In this document: piece after piece, positions 26,484 to 34,841 of the stretch | Numbering within the stretch: position 1 is the first letter of the stretch | How the letters are laid out: each line of letters starts with the position of its first letter | DNA from: Lachnospiraceae bacterium GAM79 | Lineage (GTDB): Bacteria > Bacillota > Clostridia > Lachnospirales > Lachnospiraceae | DNA: 64,000 nucleotides | Assembly (NCBI GenBank): GCA_003584705.1 | Contig: AP018536.1 | Location: 2,356,001-2,420,000 of the forward strand | Direction: 5' to 3' | The notes under the pieces: generated by a model | Told to the model about the DNA's origin: nothing | The model's database searches: none | Seen by the model: only the letters and a program-made list of their open reading frames with translations | Made by a program: the position numbers and the translations under genes

Positions 26484-28585
26484 TGAATCTTCAGACACTT
26501 CTTGCCGGTCAGTTCCTTCGTCCGTTCATCCGGCTGTCCAAAGCCAACATAAATATCTGCTCCCCTACCGGTATGTACAAATTTACCTTCTTCATCTACA
26601 ACGGTAAATGCCCTCATCGGAATTTCCAGTGTCACCATCTTTTCTTCTCCCGGTGCAAGCTGTACGCGCTTAAACACGACAAGTTTAGGATTGGGCACTT
26701 CGTTGATATCCTCAACCTGTACATAGACCTGCAATACATCCTCTGTAAAAACATCTCCGTGATTTGCAACGGTTACTTCAACACCTACACTCTGTTCTTC
26801 CGTCTGTGCATATACCACATCTTCCGTCAATTCCGCCCTCATAACTAGTGTATCAGCATAATTCAGCCCATAACCGAATGGATAAAGCGGAGCTTTTTCC
26901 ACAAAGCGATATGTCCTGTTCTTCATGGAATAGTCATCAAAATCCGGCATCCCCTGTAAATTGCGGTAAATGGTAACCGGCAATTTACCCGAAGGTGATA
27001 TTTCTCCAAAGAGTATATCTGCAACTGCCTTTCCACCTCTTGCTCCCGGATACCATGTCTGAAGAACTGCATTCGCCCTGTTATCTGCCAGGTTCAAATC
27101 CATAGCACTTCCTGCCATCATACATACAATAAACGGAACTCCCATTTCTGCCACGATTTCCAAAAGCCTCTGCTGTGAAGGCGGAAGCATCAGCCCCTGC
27201 TTGTCTCCGGATGCATATGCATTGCCTGTATCGCCCTCTTCTCCTTCAAGACTTTCGTCCAGTCCCAGACACAGAATAACAAGATCCGAATGTTCTGCAA
27301 CTGTCATTGCCTCAGAGATACGGTCATCCTCTCTTGCCAGTTTTTCTACCTGATCTAAAAACAAATGGCAGCCTTCTGAATAAAGTACCCTGACATCATC
27401 GCCTACATAGTCCTGAATACCTTCCAGTACAGTAACATACCTTGAAGCCGTCCCATGATAATTTCCGATCAGGGCTTCTCTGGAATTGGCATTGGGACCA
27501 ATGACTCCGATTGTTTTAAGTTTCTTTTTATTTAAGGGTAAAATGCCATCATTTTTTAACAATACGACACTCTTGCATGCTGCCTCTATGGAAAGCTCAA
27601 TATGTTCCCTACATTCAACAACTTCATACGGAATATGATCATATTCTGTCTCATCAAACATTCCCAGCAAGAATCTGGTCGTAAATAAACGAATGGCTGA
27701 TTTCTGCAGTAGTTCTTTGGAAATAAGCCCCTCTTCATAGGCATTCAGGATTTTCTGATAAGTACATCCGCAATTAACATCGCAGCCCATCTCCAGAGCC
27801 AGTCTGACGCTTTCCTCCGGTCTGTCTGTCACCTTATGGTGTTCATGAAAATCACGGATAGCCCAACAGTCTGAAACATAATGTCCCTGAAATCCCCACT
27901 GTTTTCTCAAAACCTCCACCATCAGATAACTATGAGCACAGCATGGTTCACCATTGGTTCTGTTGTATGCGCCCATAACCGCTTCGACTTTTCCTTCCCT
28001 GACACAGGCCTCAAACTGCGGAAGATACGTTTCCCAAAGTTCTTTCATGCTAACCTTTGCATCAAAATAGTGACGTTTTTCCTCCGGGCCGGAATGTACT
28101 GCAAAATGCTTGGCACACGCTGCCGTGCGCAGGTATTCTCCCTCTCCCTGCAGACCTTTGATAAATGCAACACCCAGTATTGCAATCAGTGTCGGGTCTT
28201 CTCCATAAGTCTCATGTCCACGCCCCCAGCGGGGATCCCGGAAGAGATTGACATTGGGCGACCAAAGTGTAATTCCTTTATAAATATCACGGTCTTCATG
28301 TTTTTCATTTTCATTATATTTGGCTCTCGCCTCCGTAGAAACGGCAACTCCTACCCGCTCCAGCAGTTCTTCATCAAAAGTTGCTCCAAGCCCGATTGCC
28401 TGTGGAAAAACAGTTGCTGTACCCGCTCTTGCAACACCATGCAGGCCCTCATTCCACCAGTTATACTCCGGAATATCCAGATGTGGAATTTCATCTGCGT
28501 CAAAGCGCAGCTGTGAAGCCAGTTCCTCTACGCTCATCTGCTCCACCAATTCAGTAGCTCGTCTGACTGCCTCTTGTCTGTTCAT
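26477..28585 (-). CDS. Glycoside hydrolase family 3, beta-xylosidase/glucosidase type
   Basis: 702-residue GH3 enzyme without signal peptide, so probably cytoplasmic. The N-terminal barrel starts with 'EYNWWNEGLHGVARAG', a signature common in GH3 beta-xylosidases. The nucleophile is Asp239 in 'YVSDCWAIRDF'. The alpha/beta sandwich ('LILCLGLDESLEGEEGD', 'AGSAMDL', 'SPSGKLPVTIYR') and a C-terminal fibronectin-III-like domain follow. The start at 28585 is set by GGAGG 5 nt upstream; the ATG at 28597 overlaps that site. In a xylan locus a beta-xylosidase role is likely, though beta-glucosidase cannot be excluded. Confidence 0.9.
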   Translation of the reverse strand: MNRQEAVRRATELVEQMSVEELASQLRFDADEIPHLDIPEYNWWNEGLHGVARAGTATVFPQAIGLGATFDEELLERVGVAVSTEARAKYNENEKHEDRDIYKGITLWSPNVNLFRDPRWGRGHETYGEDPTLIAILGVAFIKGLQGEGEYLRTAACAKHFAVHSGPEEKRHYFDAKVSMKELWETYLPQFEACVREGKVEAVMGAYNRTNGEPCCAHSYLMVEVLRKQWGFQGHYVSDCWAIRDFHEHHKVTDRPEESVRLALEMGCDVNCGCTYQKILNAYEEGLISKELLQKSAIRLFTTRFLLGMFDETEYDHIPYEVVECREHIELSIEAACKSVVLLKNDGILPLNKKKLKTIGVIGPNANSREALIGNYHGTASRYVTVLEGIQDYVGDDVRVLYSEGCHLFLDQVEKLAREDDRISEAMTVAEHSDLVILCLGLDESLEGEEGDTGNAYASGDKQGLMLPPSQQRLLEIVAEMGVPFIVCMMAGSAMDLNLADNRANAVLQTWYPGARGGKAVADILFGEISPSGKLPVTIYRNLQGMPDFDDYSMKNRTYRFVEKAPLYPFGYGLNYADTLVMRAELTEDVVYAQTEEQSVGVEVTVANHGDVFTEDVLQVYVQVEDINEVPNPKLVVFKRVQLAPGEEKMVTLEIPMRAFTVVDEEGKFVHTGRGADIYVGFGQPDERTKELTGKKCLKIHI

Positions 28586-28656
28586 AAATTCCTCCATAAG
28601 TTTTTTCTGATTATTAGCTATATAGGCTTAATAATCTTGCCTCTGCCACACAGGTA

Positions 28657-29532
28657 TCATAATCTGCCGAGTAAGGAACTTTCTGCTTGGATCTGAATCA
28701 TTAGAAAAGCTGCGCTGTCATTTTCTTTTTGTCTTCTCTGATACTCTGTTGGCAGAATACCGTATTTCTCCCGGAACAGTCTGGAAAAAGCCTGACTGTT
28801 GGGGAAACCGTTCTTTAATGCAATTTCGCCTATGGTCAGATCCGTTTCCTCCAGTTCCCGCAATGCATGTTCAAACCGGATGCTCCGCAGATAATCTTTA
28901 TAGTTGATTCTGCCATACTGACGGAACATTTTCGACAAGTAAGTAGGGCAATATCCAAATGTTGCTGCCAGGGTTTCCAGTGAAATTTCTTCTGCATAAT
29001 GTTCCCGAAGGTATCCAGTAATTCTTTCAAGATGTCCTGAATGAGTATTCCCCGGATAATAATCCTTCTTTTCCTCAGGTATCCGATAAGCGGTTACCAG
29101 AAGATATTTCAGCTGATAAAAGATACTCTGCATCAACAGTTCATAGCCGTACTCTTTTCTGATCTGCTGTCTGTACATTTTCTCAAGTAATGCAAAAAGT
29201 TTTCCATCCTCTTCCTTTTTTTCACCGGAAAACCGCATTATCTGTTTTTCCATTGGGATCTGTAAAACAATTGCCTCATTTCGTCCCGATGTATGAATGG
29301 AATGCACTTCATTGCTGTTCACAATTATAAACTTTCCTGCCGGAAGGACATATTTTTTATCGCCGAGATAAAAATCTACCTTTCCCTCCCGCAAGGCAAA
29401 TATTTCAACACAGCTATGTTGATGCGCCTCACATATATATTTTCCGTCTGCACCTTCGAAACGGAATAGCTTAAAGGGCAGTCCCCGATCCGGCACCACT
29501 GCTTCCTGCCGGTATATCTTCTCTTCTTTCAT
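28657..29532 (-). CDS. AraC-family transcriptional regulator
   Basis: 291 residues: an N-terminal cupin-like sensor domain ('HQHSCVEIFALREGKVDFYLGD' region, residues 35-90) and two C-terminal HTH motifs ('EISLETLAATFGYCPTYLSKMF', 'LTIGEIALKNGFPNSQAFSR'). I chose the ATG at 29532, preceded by TTAGGG. The longer frame to 29574 reads into the GH3 remnant upstream. It probably controls the adjacent GH3 gene or the xylan locus; its effector is unknown. Confidence 0.9.
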   Translation of the reverse strand: MKEEKIYRQEAVVPDRGLPFKLFRFEGADGKYICEAHQHSCVEIFALREGKVDFYLGDKKYVLPAGKFIIVNSNEVHSIHTSGRNEAIVLQIPMEKQIMRFSGEKKEEDGKLFALLEKMYRQQIRKEYGYELLMQSIFYQLKYLLVTAYRIPEEKKDYYPGNTHSGHLERITGYLREHYAEEISLETLAATFGYCPTYLSKMFRQYGRINYKDYLRSIRFEHALRELEETDLTIGEIALKNGFPNSQAFSRLFREKYGILPTEYQRRQKENDSAAFLMIQIQAESSLLGRL

Positions 29533-29534
29533 AG

Positions 29535-29834
29535 TCATCCCTAATATTCCACACCGGAAGATTTTCTGTTCCATGATAAAATCTCACCGGCAGTTTCCCG
29601 GAGGGGGAAAATTCTCCAAACAGCATTTCGGCAATTACCTTACCACCTCTGGCTCCCGGATACCAACAATCCACGATGGCTTTCACATTCGGGTTGTGTT
29701 CCGCCCCTGGCAGATCTATGGCGCTTCCTGGCATATTCATTCCCGGCATCGCCCTGTTCTCCCTCTATGGTTGCATCCAGTCCAAGGCACATTACTGCCA
29801 CATCGGCATGTTCCACGGACAGCTTTACTTGCTC
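29535..29834 (-). pseudogene. Remnant of a second GH3 beta-xylosidase gene
   Basis: Two collinear GH3 fragments. 29834-29730 encodes 'HADVAVMCLGLDATIEGEQG...GNEYA'. One nucleotide later, in another frame, 29728-29535 encodes 'GSAIDLPGAEHNPNVK...', then 'CWYPGARGGKVIAEML' and 'SPSGKLPVRFYHGTENLP'. Compared with the intact GH3 at 26477-28585, about 33 codons between 'GNAYA' and 'GSAMDL' are missing with a frameshift, and both the N-terminal barrel and the C-terminus are gone. The upstream edge runs directly into repeat copy R3; the downstream edge runs into the AraC gene's start region. Confidence 0.88.
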
Positions 29835-29885
29835 CGTGGTACGCACTCCCACTTCTCCGCTGCGGTCCGTGCTAATCATGTGTCA
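29832..29885. repeat. Structured intergenic repeat, class 2, fragment R3
   Basis: A partial copy: GCTCCGTGGTACGCACTCCC followed by ACTTCTCCGCTGCGGTCCGT and GCTAATCATGTGTCAC matches the inside of R2 (26275-26335) with few changes. It joins the GH3 remnant on one side and ends just before the GH8 stop codon (29892) on the other. The closing terminal repeats are absent. Confidence 0.7.
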
Positions 29886-29891
29886 CTCTCT

Positions 29892-31037
29892 TTATTTGTA
29901 AATTCTGTAATTTCCCGAAAGTGCCAGCATGGCAAACAGGTACAGGAAATTATCATAATATCGTCTGTCCCCGGTGCGGAGCGGAGTATTCCAGAAGCGG
30001 TCTACGCATTCCTTTATATGAGGACCGTCTGCTGCCAGTGATGCCTGTGCATTGACTGCTACAATGGCAACCGGATGCAGTGCCTTCTCTTCCAGTCTTG
30101 TTCCATCAATCAGGAACACACCGTCCCAGTGTTCTCTCTGCTCTTCACAGTAAAATCTCTGCAGCCGGTTTGCGATCTCCGTCTGCCACGGATCTTTGTC
30201 ATACCAGAGATGATCCATAGCAATGTTGGCTATGGTGCGGTATGCATCACTGTAGTACCAGTCATGCTTTCCGAAGATCTCCTGATGCCCAGCATGGGGT
30301 GTCCCGTCATAGTCTGCGTATTCTGCGCTGAGACCGGTTTGTGGATGACATGCCTTATGCAGATATTCTCTGCTGGCTGCCGCAGCCTGTCTCCAGAATT
30401 CCCGGTCTTCTTCCTCCACCTTCTCCGCAAACAACTCATAAAAATGAGGCAGATGATATGAGGGGTCAGAAAAATCCATGTTTGTGACAAATTTGATCAG
30501 ATGATTGGAAGGCTCCCACATAGGTTCTCCCGGATGTCCAGGCTCCCCTTTGTGGATACATTCCCGCAGGATTGCTTTTGCCTCTTTGCTGTAAGCAAAA
30601 ATACCTTCTCCGTCCCCCCAGCGGGCAGATGCAAAAAACAATGCCATGGCAAAATACTCTTCTCCGTCCGGTGCCGGTCCCTCTGCATTGTGCGTTCCAT
30701 CCGTGCTGCAGGACCAGGCAAAATAGTTGCGGCAGGGTCCTGCCGGAATATACATATAAGTCCGCACCCACTTCCAAAGGCGGTCGAATTCTGCCTTCTT
30801 ATCCAGCTGTACGCAGACCATCATGCCGTAGGACATTCCCTCTGTGCGTACATCATGATTGCCGGTATCCTCCAGATACGCCATATCACCGCCTGCCTCA
30901 TGATAAAAACGTTGTGCCTCCGTTCCGTAAAATATGGTTTCAAAGGTCTGTTCCAGTCTTTCCCCGATTGCGGTCTCATCATAACCGCACTCTTTCAATA
31001 CATTTCGATAAATTCCAGTCTGATATGCTCCTGCCAT
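29892..31037 (-). CDS. Reducing-end xylose-releasing exo-oligoxylanase, GH8
   Basis: 381 residues of glycoside hydrolase family 8, most like the Rex enzymes (EC 3.2.1.156), which release xylose from the reducing end of xylo-oligosaccharides. The general acid is Glu66 in 'HDVRTEGMSYGM' and the likely base Asp264 in 'YYSDAYRT', at nearly the same positions as in the B. halodurans enzyme (Glu70, Asp263). There is no signal peptide, so it acts in the cytoplasm on imported oligosaccharides. It starts 18 nt after the permease gene, in the same operon. Confidence 0.92.
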   Translation of the reverse strand: MAGAYQTGIYRNVLKECGYDETAIGERLEQTFETIFYGTEAQRFYHEAGGDMAYLEDTGNHDVRTEGMSYGMMVCVQLDKKAEFDRLWKWVRTYMYIPAGPCRNYFAWSCSTDGTHNAEGPAPDGEEYFAMALFFASARWGDGEGIFAYSKEAKAILRECIHKGEPGHPGEPMWEPSNHLIKFVTNMDFSDPSYHLPHFYELFAEKVEEEDREFWRQAAAASREYLHKACHPQTGLSAEYADYDGTPHAGHQEIFGKHDWYYSDAYRTIANIAMDHLWYDKDPWQTEIANRLQRFYCEEQREHWDGVFLIDGTRLEEKALHPVAIVAVNAQASLAADGPHIKECVDRFWNTPLRTGDRRYYDNFLYLFAMLALSGNYRIYK

Positions 31038-31055
31038 TTGCTCGTTCTCCGATTT

Positions 31056-31952
31056 TTATTCTTTGACGCCACCCAAAGTAAGTCCGGCTACAAAGTACTT
31101 CTGTAAGAAAGGATAAATACAGATAATGGGCAGCATGGTAATGATCGTTGCCGCTGCACGCACGGAAGTCGGTGTTACGGTTCCTGCGGCATTCTTCATT
31201 GCCTCCGCTGAAGTTCCCTGATTGGTTACGGAGGATAACAGCTTCATCAATTCATACTGCAATGTGGTCAGATTACTGCTCATGCGATTGTAAAGCATGG
31301 CATCAAACCAGGAGTTCCACTGTCCTACCGCCACAAACAGGGCTACTGTGGCATAAACCGGCTTACACAGCGGAGAATAGATCTTAAGAAAAATAGTGCT
31401 GTAACCGGCACCGTCCAGCTGTGCAGATTCTTCCAAGCTGTCAGGGATTCCGTTCATATAAGTACGGATTACCAGCATGTTAAATGCGCTTACCATTCCA
31501 GGGATCACATATACCCAGAAGTTGTTGGTAAGCCCCAGCCCCTTATATAAAAGGAATGTCGGGATCATTCCACCGTTTACATACATGGTGATGACCCAGA
31601 ACAGGGAAACCTCTCTCTGGAACAGGAATCTTTTGCGGCTGACAATAAAAGCAAGGATCGCATTGGCTGCCAGAGACAACAGGGTTCCGATCAGTGTTCT
31701 GGCAACTGTGATATAAGCGCCTGTGATCAGATTATCTTTATGTAAAACCGTCGTATAGTTTTTCCAGGTGAATTTTCTCGGCCACAGGTAGATTCCTCCC
31801 CGCAGGGCATCCGTACCATCATTCAAAGAGATTGCCAGAGTATTCAGCACCGGATATAACGTTACGATCACAAACAGGACCATGATGATGCCGTTTATGA
31901 ACGGAAAAATGTCATTTTTTTTGGATTTGATCTTATACTTTGTATCTATCAT
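31056..31952 (-). CDS. ABC sugar permease, YtcP/LplC type
   Basis: About 298 residues, six membrane helices, with the MalG/AraQ-type EAA loop near 'SLEESAQLDGAGYSTIFLKIYSPL'. It pairs with the permease encoded just upstream to import oligosaccharides delivered by the binding proteins of this locus. The ATG at 31952 (MIDTKYK) is preferred; the ATG at 31964 abuts the AAAGAG site. No ATP-binding subunit is encoded here, so a shared MsmK-like ATPase elsewhere is expected, as is common for this transporter group. Confidence 0.93.
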   Translation of the reverse strand: MIDTKYKIKSKKNDIFPFINGIIMVLFVIVTLYPVLNTLAISLNDGTDALRGGIYLWPRKFTWKNYTTVLHKDNLITGAYITVARTLIGTLLSLAANAILAFIVSRKRFLFQREVSLFWVITMYVNGGMIPTFLLYKGLGLTNNFWVYVIPGMVSAFNMLVIRTYMNGIPDSLEESAQLDGAGYSTIFLKIYSPLCKPVYATVALFVAVGQWNSWFDAMLYNRMSSNLTTLQYELMKLLSSVTNQGTSAEAMKNAAGTVTPTSVRAAATIITMLPIICIYPFLQKYFVAGLTLGGVKE

Positions 31953-31975
31953 TGTAATTACCATCTCTTTCTGTT

Positions 31976-32932
31976 TTAGAATAACTGCTCTTCGCCGTTA
32001 TGTTTTGCAAACTGATTGGCCAGAACGATCAGGATGATACTTACCAGGCTCTTGAAAATACCTGCGGCTGTACCTATTGCATAATCTCCCTGGCTGATGC
32101 CCCATTTCAATACATAAATATCAATCGTCTGGGAGAACTTCTGTATCAATCCGTTTCCTAACAGATACTGAATTTCAAATCCTGCATTTAATACATTACC
32201 CACATTCATCAGCAATAAAATTACGATGGTCGGTTTGATTCCCGGAAGAGTAACATATTTAATTTTATTCCATCTTCCTGCGCCATCAATGGCAGCAGCT
32301 TCATACAGGGAAGGGTCAATGGATGTGATGGCCGCCAGATAAATAATGGCATTCCATCCTGTCTCCTTCCAGACATTTGCAAATGCTACAATCGGCCAGA
32401 AGTACCCAGGATGGGCAAAGAAATTGATCGGCTGGCTGAGCACATGCAGATTTACCAATACTTCATTTACAATTCCGGTACCAGACAACATATCATGCAG
32501 GATACCGGTTACGATGATCCAGGAAAGAAAATGTGGCAGATAAGAGATCGTCTGTACTGTCTTTTTCCCACCATTACTCTTGATTTCATTCAATAGAATT
32601 GCAAATACAATTGCGGTAACGAAAGTTGCCACAAGGTTGATCACGCCCATGGCCAGTGTGTTCCTGATGACCCGCAGGAATGTCACATCCGAGAATAACA
32701 TCTGAAACTTCTGAAGTCCCACGAATTCGGAGTGCAGGATTCCCAACTGCGGCTTATAATTCTGGAATGCCATCGTCCATCCGGCTAAGGGAAGATAGTA
32801 AAAAATCACTCCATAGATCATCATTACTCCTGCCCAGAAAAGCAGAACTTTTTGCCTTTTGATTTCTTTCCATGTGATAGGTGTTCTGGTTTGTTTTACT
32901 TTTTGTTTCGATTTTGTTCTCGTTAACGACAT
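31976..32932 (-). CDS. ABC sugar permease, LplB/UgpA type
   Basis: 318 residues with six membrane helices. The EAA loop 'SLYEAAAIDGAGRWNKIKYVTLPGI' region (residues about 205-230) contacts the ATPase. The basic N-terminus is cytoplasmic. It is the first permease of the transporter, 75 nt after the binding-protein gene and behind a hairpin terminator that should lower its expression relative to the binding protein. It has a GGAGCGAGGAT site. Confidence 0.94.
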   Translation of the reverse strand: MSLTRTKSKQKVKQTRTPITWKEIKRQKVLLFWAGVMMIYGVIFYYLPLAGWTMAFQNYKPQLGILHSEFVGLQKFQMLFSDVTFLRVIRNTLAMGVINLVATFVTAIVFAILLNEIKSNGGKKTVQTISYLPHFLSWIIVTGILHDMLSGTGIVNEVLVNLHVLSQPINFFAHPGYFWPIVAFANVWKETGWNAIIYLAAITSIDPSLYEAAAIDGAGRWNKIKYVTLPGIKPTIVILLLMNVGNVLNAGFEIQYLLGNGLIQKFSQTIDIYVLKWGISQGDYAIGTAAGIFKSLVSIILIVLANQFAKHNGEEQLF

Positions 32933-32945
32933 ATCCTCGCTCCTT

Positions 32946-32985
32946 AAAAAACGGGCAGATGAAATTTTACCTGCATCTGCCCATT
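32946..32985 (-). terminator. Internal terminator between binding protein and permeases
   Basis: GGGCAGATG (32953-32961) pairs with CATCTGCCC (32974-32982), followed on the minus strand by a run of six T. It sits between the binding-protein stop (33008) and the permease start (32932). This is the usual way to produce more binding protein than permease from one transcript. Confidence 0.8.
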
Positions 32986-33007
32986 CTCAAATTTCATTTA
33001 TATGTTT

Positions 33008-34714
33008 TTATTTGAACTTTGCTGCCAGTTCCATTCTGCTGTCCAGTTCTGCCTGTAATTCACTGATAAAATCTTCCGGCTTGCAGGCATTATATGCATC
33101 CATATAATCCGCCCATGCTTTGTCGAAATCAGCTGCCATAACTACCTGAGGAAGATACTCATGCTTTACTTCACCGATCTTGGTCCATGCCATACCACCG
33201 GGTGTGCTGGTATTGAAGTTATTGGAGAAGGACCACATAGGATACCATTCACCGGGTGCTTCGTTGGTGCCCAGCATTTCCACGTAAGTCTCCGCACCGT
33301 ATGCCTGGAATGCTTCCTTCACATCATCGTTTAATCCATCGAAGAATTCCCTCGCCTGGCCATCTGGCTTGTTTGCATTGATACCATCATCACTGGTTCC
33401 GTTGTACTGAGGGAAATAAGAATAAGAGCACATATGGGATGCCTTATACTCTGTATCGGAAGCCTGCATTCTCTGCTCCGGTGTTCTGTAGAATTCACCG
33501 TTCTCATCTACTTCATAGTCAACACCTTCCACACCCCAGAAACGAAGGTTATGGATATCCTGATCCAGCAGATCATTGATCAGCTTCAGTGCGCCGGGAA
33601 CATCCTTACAGCTTACAGTAATTGCAAGTCCGCTTCCGGAATTGAATGCACCACCGGCATTATGCCACTGGTTTTTTACACTTTCATCAATTGTTATAGG
33701 CAGTGGAATATAGTCGCATCCCTGTGCATCCAGTCCTGCCTGCTTGATGGCATCGCCTGCTGTGTAAGCGAAATCCCACCACTGATCGATCATACCCAGG
33801 ACACGTCCTGTAGAAAGCTTGGAAATATACTCATCATAAGACTGGGTAAAGGACTCGGGGTCTACAATGCCTTTCTTGTATTCTTCATTTAATTTTCTAA
33901 AATACTTTACTGCGGTATCGGAAGTGTTGTAATCCAGTACCGTCAGCGTCTCAGGATCTACCATACAGCTTCCGTCATTGGGATAACCATCCAGGAACTG
34001 AGGTGCGTTCTCCAGACAGAAGTATCTCCAGTCATCACAGAGAATGGTATAAGGAATATTGGCTGTTCCGTCTTCCATAGTAGGATTTGCTGCATTATAC
34101 GCTTCGATCAGATCAAAATACTGATCCATGGTCCGGATCTCGGGATAGTCTGCCCATTTCAGAACTCTTGCCTGAATCCAGAATGCTTCATCATTATGTG
34201 CACATACCTTCTCTTCGTTCTTGATGCAGCTGAACTGCGGGATCCAGTAAATGTGGCCGTCTTCCTGACGAAGCTTCTCCCACTCCAGATCAGTAAACAG
34301 ATTCTTGATATTAGGATAATCATCCAGATAATCATCCAGTGCTACCAATGCTCCTGCCTCATACAGCTGTGTGGTTCCAGTCTGTCCCTCAATGAAGTCC
34401 GGATACTCACCACCGGCGATCATGGTACCCACAGCTTCATCTGCAGTCTGTCCGGTCAGCCAGGTCTCTTTTACTTTGGCGCCTACCTTCTCTGCAATCA
34501 GCTGCTGTACTTCATTGTCGTCATTGATTTCAGATCCCGCTACCCCAAAAAATGCGGTGAACTCTTTGATACCTGCTTCTTCTGTGGTACTGTCGGTTCC
34601 TGCGCTCGTTGTACCATCTCCGGATGTCTGGTTACCGTCACTGCCACATCCGGTGAACAGTGCCGCTGTCATTGCTGACACAAGTAACATGCTTACAAGT
34701 CTCTTTTTGTTCAT
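33008..34714 (-). CDS. Extracellular sugar-binding lipoprotein (xylo-oligosaccharide ABC transporter)
   Basis: 568-residue family-1 solute-binding protein. Signal peptide with lipobox 'LFTGC' (Cys about 23), a Ser/Thr-rich linker, then a LplA/YtcQ-like binding domain. The downstream permeases and GH8 enzyme suggest xylo-oligosaccharide as ligand. It is a paralogue of the protein at 43719-45353: many shared blocks such as 'HIYWIPQF' and 'TILCDDWRYFCLENAPQFLDG'. It is preceded by a candidate operator (34744-34782) and a GGGAGG site. Confidence 0.93.
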   Translation of the reverse strand: MNKKRLVSMLLVSAMTAALFTGCGSDGNQTSGDGTTSAGTDSTTEEAGIKEFTAFFGVAGSEINDDNEVQQLIAEKVGAKVKETWLTGQTADEAVGTMIAGGEYPDFIEGQTGTTQLYEAGALVALDDYLDDYPNIKNLFTDLEWEKLRQEDGHIYWIPQFSCIKNEEKVCAHNDEAFWIQARVLKWADYPEIRTMDQYFDLIEAYNAANPTMEDGTANIPYTILCDDWRYFCLENAPQFLDGYPNDGSCMVDPETLTVLDYNTSDTAVKYFRKLNEEYKKGIVDPESFTQSYDEYISKLSTGRVLGMIDQWWDFAYTAGDAIKQAGLDAQGCDYIPLPITIDESVKNQWHNAGGAFNSGSGLAITVSCKDVPGALKLINDLLDQDIHNLRFWGVEGVDYEVDENGEFYRTPEQRMQASDTEYKASHMCSYSYFPQYNGTSDDGINANKPDGQAREFFDGLNDDVKEAFQAYGAETYVEMLGTNEAPGEWYPMWSFSNNFNTSTPGGMAWTKIGEVKHEYLPQVVMAADFDKAWADYMDAYNACKPEDFISELQAELDSRMELAAKFK

Positions 34715-34743
34715 GTTGTAACTACCTCCCTTTCGATAAATCT

Positions 34744-34782
34744 ATTTTACCTTTTTGAGAGGAACTAACAATCAGAGGAACT
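34744..34782 (-). promoter_or_regulatory. Direct-repeat operator and weak promoter of the binding-protein operon
   Basis: On the minus strand, AGTTCCTCT occurs twice (34782-34774 and 34766-34758), 16 bp apart. Eight bp further lies TAAAAT (34749-34744), a plausible -10 with no good -35. The proximal repeat covers the -35 position, as expected for a site where an AraC-type response regulator such as the adjacent YesN-like protein recruits polymerase. Confidence 0.5.
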
Positions 34783-34790
34783 ATAGCAAA

Positions 34791-34835
34791 AGACAGGGGA
34801 AATTATAGGTGGTTCTGTAATTTCCCCTGTCTTTT
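34791..34835 (-). terminator. Terminator after the YesN-like regulator
   Basis: AGACAGGGGAAATTA (34791-34805) pairs with TAATTTCCCCTGTCT (34818-34832). Both sides carry A/T-rich flanks. It separates the regulator (stop at 34842) from the promoter of the binding-protein operon. Confidence 0.82.
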
Positions 34836-34841
34836 ATTCTC

